From Mesobacillus sp. AQ2 (lineage in GTDB: Bacteria > Bacillota > Bacilli > Bacillales > Cytobacillaceae), in assembly GCF_030122805.1 (NCBI RefSeq), contig NZ_CP126080.1, positions 2,237,001 to 2,301,000 of the forward strand: 64,000 nucleotides of DNA. The letters are read 5' to 3'. Below, piece after piece: positions 59,402 through 64,000 of this stretch. The notes below the pieces were generated by a model that ran no database searches, was not told the origin of the DNA, and worked only from the letters and a program-made list of their open reading frames with translations. Positions within the stretch are counted from its first letter, which is position 1. The number at the start of each line of letters is the position of its first letter. The translations under genes were made by a program, and so were the position numbers.

Positions 59402-60121
59402 GTGAGAGATATTTTAATCATTCCTTTATCAGAAGAGGAAAATCTGGTGATAGCCAGTGATAACAGCGGCAGTATTGGAATGAAGAACGATGATGCGGTT
59501 CAGGTTCGATATAAAATGGTTGCTTACTATTCATTCCGGGTGGCTGTCATGGAGTGCATAAGTGCGGCTGCAGCACCTTTTGCGGTCGTTATCCAGAACT
59601 TCTGCGGTAATAATACCTGGCATGAACTTTTAGAAGGTATTGAACAAGGAATAAGTGAGCTTGGAAAGCTAGACATCCAAATCACTGGCAGCACGGAAAC
59701 CAATTTCGTGATGAACCAATCGGCAGTTGGCCTAACTGTACTGGGAAAAAGAAGGGCAAACGTAAATAGTGATAAGCTGAAATACAATTCAGGAACAAGC
59801 ATAGCTGTCATTGGCTCCCCACTGGTCGGGCAAGAGCTTTTGGAAATGGAAGAACAGGTTGTGCCATTGTCGGTTTTTATGGAGGTTTGCGCCATCGAAG
59901 ACGTGGTAACGATTCCAGTCGGTTCGAGGGGAATCCTTCATGAGCTGAATGCTCTGTTTGACGGTACGCCATTCACTGAAGAAAATGTGGATTCAACAAT
60001 CCAACTAACGAAATCATCCGGTCCATCTACCTGCTTTGTTGCAGTTTGTCCGACAGAAAAACTAGATGAATTGAAATCGATTTCCGGCCGCTATTATCAT
60101 GAATTAATCTATTCGGGGTGA
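59402..60121 (+). CDS. cblS: Alpha-ribazole kinase CblS-like
   Basis: A 239-aa PurM/ThiL-like protein. The N-terminal DNSGSIGMKNDDAVQV matches the ATP/metal loop of the AIR-synthase superfamily, and GSTETNFVMNQSAVGLTVLG and GSPLVGQELL fit the second domain. CblS phosphorylates alpha-ribazole to alpha-ribazole phosphate for CobS. The order transporter, kinase, phosphatase supports this. The GTG at 59402 has GGGAGG upstream. Confidence 0.8.
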   Translation: MRDILIIPLSEEENLVIASDNSGSIGMKNDDAVQVRYKMVAYYSFRVAVMECISAAAAPFAVVIQNFCGNNTWHELLEGIEQGISELGKLDIQITGSTETNFVMNQSAVGLTVLGKRRANVNSDKLKYNSGTSIAVIGSPLVGQELLEMEEQVVPLSVFMEVCAIEDVVTIPVGSRGILHELNALFDGTPFTEENVDSTIQLTKSSGPSTCFVAVCPTEKLDELKSISGRYYHELIYSG

Positions 60122-60124
60122 AAA

Positions 60125-60733
60125 ATGCTTAATTTATATGTGATCAGACATGGAGAAACAGATTGGAATAAAGAAAAAAGAAGCCAGGGCCGTCTCGACT
60201 CTTCACTTACTGAAAAAGGAAAAGGAGATGCCCGCTTACTGGGAGCCAGGCTTCAGGATACAGAGTTCAACCAGATTATTTCGTCTCCAAGTGGAAGAAC
60301 ATTGGAAACAGCCAGGCTGGTAAGAGGAGAAAGGGGAATTCCCTTGGTAACCGACGAAAGGTTAATGGAAATCGATTTAGGGGAGTGGCAGGGAAAAACA
60401 GAGGAAGAAATCGAAACGATGTATCCCGATGAATTCCATTCTTACTGGAATGAGCCTGATAGCTATACTAGTGTTGGAGGGGAGACCTTTGTACAGGTCC
60501 AGCAAAGAATTGTGGATTTTTTAGAAAATCTTGAAAAGACAGTGACGAATGGCAATGTCCTGATTGTTACACATGGCGTAGTAATTAAAACTCTATACTT
60601 GCTATGCCGTAATTCTTCGTTAAAACGGTTATGGGACCCGCCATTCATTCATGGAACCAGCTTAACGATTTTAACCCTGGATGCTGGAAGAAAAGAACTT
60701 CTGCTTGAAGCCTGTGTTTCTCATGGTTCCTGA
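60125..60733 (+). CDS. cobC: Alpha-ribazole phosphatase / histidine phosphatase CobC
   Basis: A 202-aa histidine phosphatase with RHGETDWN at the start, SSPSGRTLETARL, EIDLGEWQGKTEEEIE and the second His in IVTHGVVIKTL. It is the better match of the two phosphatases to CobC, which removes phosphate at the end of the nucleotide-loop pathway. A GGGGTGAAAA site precedes the ATG, 3 bp after cblS. It is the last gene of the riboswitch operon. Confidence 0.87.
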   Translation: MLNLYVIRHGETDWNKEKRSQGRLDSSLTEKGKGDARLLGARLQDTEFNQIISSPSGRTLETARLVRGERGIPLVTDERLMEIDLGEWQGKTEEEIETMYPDEFHSYWNEPDSYTSVGGETFVQVQQRIVDFLENLEKTVTNGNVLIVTHGVVIKTLYLLCRNSSLKRLWDPPFIHGTSLTILTLDAGRKELLLEACVSHGS

Positions 60734-60805
60734 CCAGAAATTGAATGTAAAAATGCATCTAATGTTGGGTCTTTTCAAAAGCTTATCTTGTAGGATGCAT
60801 AATAA

Positions 60806-60837
60806 GTAAAGGCCCTGTAGTTATACAAGGCCTTTAC
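60806..60837 (-). terminator. Terminator of the amino-acid ABC operon
   Basis: GTAAAGGCC (60806-60814) pairs with GGCCTTTAC (60829-60837). On the minus strand it is followed by TTATTATG. It lies just past the ATPase gene stop and may also help end the cob operon. Confidence 0.65.
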
Positions 60838-60838
60838 A

Positions 60839-61585
60839 CTATCGTGCAGTTACTTTGTTTAAAAACTGCTGTGTACGCTTATTTTGTGATTGTTCAAATA
60901 CTTCTTGTGGTGTTCCTCTTTCGACAACAATACCGCCGTCCATGAAGATGACTTCGTCAGCGGCATCGTGGGCAAAGCTCATTTCATGGGTGACGATAAC
61001 CATCGTGATCTCTTCCCTGGCAAGGTCTTTCATTACCTTCAGTACTTCTCCGACGAGTTCCGGGTCAAGGGCTGATGTTGGTTCATCGAAGAGCAGAACC
61101 TGAGGGTCCATCGCCATTGCACGGGCAATTCCCACACGCTGCTGTTGACCGCCGGACAGCTGGTGGGGGTAATTATCGGCACGATCTTTCAGTCCTACCT
61201 TATCAAGGAGGGCCAGCGCCTTTTTCCTAGCTTCTTCTTTTGAACGCTTCAGCACAATCATCTGCCCTTCCATTACATTTTCAATCGCGGTCAGATGAGG
61301 GAAGAGGTTATAGTTCTGGAATACCATCCCGGTCTGCTTGCGGAAGGCTACCATTTCGGCCGTTTTAATTTTCGCATTATCCCCGAACTGGAGAGTTCTG
61401 CTGCCCAGCTCTATTTTTCCGGCATCAGGAGTTTCGAGCAGGTTCATGCAGCGTAGAAGGGTGGTTTTCCCTGAGCCTGAAGGGCCAATGATCACGGCCG
61501 TTTTACCGGTGGGGATCTCTAGGTCGATTCCTTTCAGTACTTCCAGTTCGCCGAATTTTTTATATAGCTTTTCAATCTTAATCAT
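60839..61585 (-). CDS. Polar amino-acid ABC transporter, ATP-binding protein
   Basis: A 248-aa ABC ATPase with Walker A GPSGSGKTT, Q-loop, signature LSGGQQQRVGIARAMAM, Walker B LLFDEPTSALDPE and switch His in VTHEMSFAHD. It belongs to the GlnQ/TcyC group that powers uptake of polar amino acids or cystine. It is the third gene of a binding-protein/permease/ATPase operon on the minus strand, and all sizes match B. subtilis TcyABC. A GGAGGTG site precedes the ATG. Confidence 0.93.
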   Translation of the reverse strand: MIKIEKLYKKFGELEVLKGIDLEIPTGKTAVIIGPSGSGKTTLLRCMNLLETPDAGKIELGSRTLQFGDNAKIKTAEMVAFRKQTGMVFQNYNLFPHLTAIENVMEGQMIVLKRSKEEARKKALALLDKVGLKDRADNYPHQLSGGQQQRVGIARAMAMDPQVLLFDEPTSALDPELVGEVLKVMKDLAREEITMVIVTHEMSFAHDAADEVIFMDGGIVVERGTPQEVFEQSQNKRTQQFLNKVTAR

Positions 61586-61598
61586 TCAGGCACCTCCA

Positions 61599-62279
61599 TC
61601 ATTTTGCAACACTTCTTCCAAAACGGTCTTCAAGGTAGTTCTGGAAATAAGAAAGGATTGTGCTGAAAATCAGATAAATAAATGCAACCTCGATATACAG
61701 CCAAAGCGGCTCATAAGTGGCTGCCGCAATCTGCTGTCCCTTTTGGAACATTTCCGTAACTGTGATGGTCGCTGCCAGGGATGTATCCTTAACCAGGCTG
61801 ATAAAGGAGTTCCCAAGAGGCGGGAGAGATACCCTGACTGCCTGGGGAACGATGATGCGCCTCATTGCCTGGCTCCGTGTCATCCCGATGGAAGAAGCCG
61901 CCTCCCATTGTCCCTTAGGAATTGAAAGAATCGCCGCGCGAATAATTTCCGAGCTGTATGCCCCTTTATTCAAGGTAAAGGCAATGACAGCTGCAGGGAA
62001 AGGATCCAATGTGACACCTAAACTTGGAAGCCCGAAGAACAGGATGAAAATCTGTACGAGCAATGGCGTTCCACGGAAAATCCATACATAGAACCGGGCA
62101 ATCGCTACCAGCGGTTTAATGTTGGATAGGCGGGCAAGTGCCACAAAAAACGCAAGGATCAATCCAAGAGTGAAAGTTATTAATGTGAGCGGGATAGTAA
62201 AATAAATCCCGGCTTTTAAAATAGGAAAAAAGGAATCGGTGAGGATTCCTATAATTCGTTCTGCACGTTCATCAAACAT
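61599..62279 (-). CDS. Polar amino-acid ABC transporter, permease
   Basis: A 226-aa membrane protein with about five spans of the HisM/GlnP family. The EAA loop is EAASSIGMTRSQAMRRIIVPQAVR (about residues 130-155), which contacts the ATPase. FRGTPLLVQIFILFFGLP is the typical N-terminal signature. It lies 14 bp after the binding-protein gene and 13 bp before the ATPase gene. Confidence 0.93.
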   Translation of the reverse strand: MFDERAERIIGILTDSFFPILKAGIYFTIPLTLITFTLGLILAFFVALARLSNIKPLVAIARFYVWIFRGTPLLVQIFILFFGLPSLGVTLDPFPAAVIAFTLNKGAYSSEIIRAAILSIPKGQWEAASSIGMTRSQAMRRIIVPQAVRVSLPPLGNSFISLVKDTSLAATITVTEMFQKGQQIAAATYEPLWLYIEVAFIYLIFSTILSYFQNYLEDRFGRSVAK

Positions 62280-62293
62280 CTATATCATATCCT

Positions 62294-63097
62294 TTATTTC
62301 GATACGTCTGAGTTGAACCATTTTTTTGAGATTTCCAGGTATGTTCCGTCTTCCTTCATGTCTGCAAGAGCGCCATTCACTGCCTCGACAAGTTCATCGC
62401 TGCCTTTACGGAAAAGGAAGGCATTACTTGTTGCATCATTTTCTTCATATACAGTCTTCACTGGAAGCTCAGGGCGCTGCTTCTTAAGGTCCAGGTAAGA
62501 AAGGCTGTCATTGATGGTTGCATCGATCCTGCCTGATGTAATCAAATCAATTGACTGATTGAAGCCTTCTACAACTGTGTTGGTTGCGCCATGCTCTTCG
62601 GCAATCTTACGATAGTTACTGTCCAAAGATTGTCCGACTTTTTTGCCGTCCAAGTCATCCAGTGTTTTGATTTCACTATTATCTTCGTGAACGATCAATA
62701 CCGCTTTTGAAACGATGTAAGGTTCTGACATATCATATTTTTCAAGGCGGTCTTCACGGATCGCTACTTCATTTGCAACCATGTCATAGCGTTTTGCATC
62801 AAGGCCGGCAATCATACCATCCCATTTTGTTTCAACAAATTTTGGTTTGATGTCAAGGCGCTTGAATACCTCTTCAGCAATTTCAATATCAAAGCCAGTC
62901 AATTTACCTTCCTTGTCATGATAAGTAAATGGGGCATAGGTTCCTTCCGTACCGATTGTAATTTCGCGTTTTTCCTTAATTTGATCATAAAGGCTTTGGT
63001 CCTTTGCAGTATCTTTGTCTTCACTGCTGCTGCTTCCGCATGCCGCAAGAGAAATCGCTAATACAAAAGAAAGTAAAATTAGTGCGTACTTCTTCAT
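62294..63097 (-). CDS. Polar amino-acid (cystine-type) ABC transporter, binding lipoprotein
   Basis: A 267-aa lipoprotein with lipobox LAAC, a Ser-rich linker and the family-3 solute-binding fold: EGTYAPFTYHDKEGKLTGFDIEIAEEV, the substrate-carboxylate Arg in VAIREDRLEKYDMSEPY, and RIDATINDSLSYL. It is similar in length and marks to TcyA (cystine). Other polar amino acids are possible. It is the first gene of the operon and has its own promoter upstream. Confidence 0.9.
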   Translation of the reverse strand: MKKYALILLSFVLAISLAACGSSSSEDKDTAKDQSLYDQIKEKREITIGTEGTYAPFTYHDKEGKLTGFDIEIAEEVFKRLDIKPKFVETKWDGMIAGLDAKRYDMVANEVAIREDRLEKYDMSEPYIVSKAVLIVHEDNSEIKTLDDLDGKKVGQSLDSNYRKIAEEHGATNTVVEGFNQSIDLITSGRIDATINDSLSYLDLKKQRPELPVKTVYEENDATSNAFLFRKGSDELVEAVNGALADMKEDGTYLEISKKWFNSDVSK

Positions 63098-63151
63098 GTC
63101 TTAATCCATCTCCTAGTATTTTTATCGGTTTAATATTGAATAACGTTTATT

Positions 63152-63180
63152 AGGATAATCCAGCCCTGATAAAAAGTCAA
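63152..63180 (-). promoter_or_regulatory. Promoter of the amino-acid ABC operon
   Basis: On the minus strand TTGACT (63175-63180) and TATCCT (63152-63157) are 17 bp apart, about 55 bp before the binding-protein start. No clear CymR or riboswitch motif was seen. Confidence 0.55.
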
Positions 63181-63308
63181 TATAAATTACTCGGTATCAA
63201 TATCAATCCCAATAACTACTCATTTCATGTATTGAATAGTCCATTTAATACCTTTTAAGCCAAGGTGCTTGCAATGAAGGACAGAAATAATGAAGAACAG
63301 GAACAAAG

Positions 63309-63376
63309 TGTCCGTCATCAAGCCCATGACGGACAGAAACTGTGAAAAAATAGGAAAAATTGTCCGTCATCAACCG
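63309..63376. repeat. GTCCGTCAT inverted and direct short repeats
   Basis: TGTCCGTCAT (63309-63318) and ATGACGGACA (63326-63335) are a perfect 10-bp dyad. TTGTCCGTCATCAA recurs about 50 bp further on, followed by a partial CCGTCATG copy. The flanking GGACAGAAA words also recur. This looks like a small interspersed repeat element. A 76-codon frame across it is not a credible gene. Confidence 0.6.
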
Positions 63377-63549
63377 TCATGTCAACAAGGGAAGGTGGTA
63401 GGCATTATAAATTCTACCCTATTAAATTCAGATAAACTTTTATTCAGATACAAAAAAGGAATCACTGCATGTTTCATAGAAATTAAACATAAACAAATTA
63501 TTCCAAGACTATTATGGTAGTGATAGCTCGTAATTAAGGAGATCATTTA

Positions 63550-63861
63550 ATGTCCTTCTGGAAAACGAAAATGATTAAAACTGCACGGGGAAATTTTGAG
63601 GTTTTTGTTAAAGTTGAGGGTAATCCCATTTGTGTCAAGCATCATTGTTCAGAGTTCAATCATACAGGTGGTTACTTTGCTGATTCTTTTACGGAAAATA
63701 ATAGGGAATACCTGGTGTATTTAAAAGGGGAAGGAAACACCAGCAGGGCTGATGAGGCTCATGAGCTGAGCATGTTTGATTCTTTTTACAATCCTGAAGA
63801 ATCCGCGAAGCATTATGTTATCCAAAATGGAGCTTTGCCGGCCATTCGACTGGAGGGATGA
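63550..63861 (+). CDS. Truncated alpha/beta-hydrolase-like protein
   Basis: A 103-aa protein. Residues 5-75 look like the beginning of a Bacillus alpha/beta hydrolase (MIKTARGNFEVFVKVEGNPICV, SEFNHTGGYFADSFT, EYLVYLKGEGNTSRADEAHELSM). After that the sequence turns into an unrelated tail (ESAKHYVIQNGALPAIRLEG) and stops long before the catalytic Ser motif. It is probably a gene remnant with an internal deletion. AAGGAGAT precedes the ATG. Confidence 0.5.
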   Translation: MSFWKTKMIKTARGNFEVFVKVEGNPICVKHHCSEFNHTGGYFADSFTENNREYLVYLKGEGNTSRADEAHELSMFDSFYNPEESAKHYVIQNGALPAIRLEG

Positions 63862-63915
63862 TAGGAGTTAACATTTTTCTGAGTCTATTTTTACATTGGA
63901 AGAGGTTTTAATTCT

Positions 63916-64000
63916 ATGATAATTATTGGAGTAGCAGCAGTGATAACAATTTTTTCAATTGAAGTTCAGTTGAGGAAATTAAATAAAACAAACCAAAAGA
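63916..64000 (+). CDS. Small membrane protein, start only
   Basis: An ATG at 63916 with GAAGAGG upstream opens a frame that runs off the window. It begins with a hydrophobic span (MIIIGVAAVITIFSI) and then a polar helix (EVQLRKLNKTNQK). This is the pattern of short single-span proteins common in Bacillus. Function is unknown. Confidence 0.4.
   Translation, partial: MIIIGVAAVITIFSIEVQLRKLNKTNQK

Noticed and set aside
63290..63520. 76-codon open frame on the plus strand
   Set aside because: It is made up mostly of the GTCCGTCAT repeats and has no ribosome site or protein-like pattern.
1..64000. CRISPR arrays, tRNA, rRNA, transposase genes
   Set aside because: I saw no regularly spaced repeats, cloverleaf sequences, rRNA segments or transposase-like proteins.

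Overview
The window looks like a chromosome segment of a spore-forming, low-GC Gram-positive of the Bacillaceae. I infer this from strong AGGAGG-type ribosome binding sites, TTG and GTG starts, sigma-A type promoters, a sporulenol-synthase-type squalene-hopene cyclase beside a DUF2515 (YppC-like) gene, a PrsA-type foldase and a CspA-type cold shock gene. I found no rRNA, tRNA, CRISPR array or insertion sequence.

Layout. (1) 0-6.1 kb: end of a prsA-like gene, a PadR regulator, a GNAT acetyltransferase, an SDR dehydrogenase with a candidate operator over its promoter, a two-gene ABC-2 exporter and a cold shock gene. (2) 6.1-7.4 kb: gene-poor stretch holding the decayed 3' end of a second ABC permease gene. 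(3) 7.4-18.7 kb: a defence island. An AT-rich cassette encodes a C5-cytosine methyltransferase, a GHKL/MORC-type ATPase with zinc ribbons, an Mrr-nuclease/SF2-helicase fusion and an unrecognised 258-aa protein. It resembles the helicase-methylase-ATPase (Hma-like) restriction systems with MORC ATPases. It is followed by an McrBC-type locus whose mcrB carries a one-base frameshift and an in-frame amber codon. mcrB changes base composition in the middle, so it looks like a recombinant. (4) 18.7-21.6 kb: small accessory genes and a second SDR gene.

(5) 22.1-46.3 kb: a large sugar-acid island. It has two complete TRAP transporters, a LarA-family (nickel-pincer) racemase/epimerase, an IlvD/Edd-type aldonate dehydratase (YjhG/YagF-like), an IclR regulator, a XylX/KdaD-like FAH-fold dehydratase, UxaA-type dehydratase subunits, an aldehyde dehydrogenase, galactonate dehydratase, a YagE-like aldolase, a hydroxyacid dehydrogenase, a second FAH protein, KDG kinase and KDPG/KDPGal aldolase. 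The genes for the nickel-pincer cofactor (larB, larC1, larE) close the island, with larC2 as a separate gene on the opposite strand. Similar 17-bp palindromes precede both TRAP operons. The gene set supports three fates for 2-keto-3-deoxy sugar acids: a Weimberg-like route to 2-oxoglutarate, direct aldol cleavage, and a De Ley-Doudoroff route.

(6) 46.4-50.2 kb: an HXXEE membrane protein, squalene-hopene cyclase and a DUF2515 protein. (7) 50.4-60.7 kb: a cobalamin-riboswitch-controlled operon for corrinoid salvage and nucleotide-loop assembly (btuF, cbiZ, cbiB, cobD-like, cobU, cobQ, cobS, two histidine phosphatases, a short CobU-like P-loop protein, pduO-type adenosyltransferase) ending in an alpha-ribazole uptake/kinase/phosphatase set (cblT, cblS, cobC). 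(8) 60.8-63.1 kb: a polar amino-acid (cystine-type) ABC transporter on the minus strand. (9) 63.2-64 kb: short GTCCGTCAT repeats, a truncated alpha/beta-hydrolase-like gene and the start of a small membrane protein.
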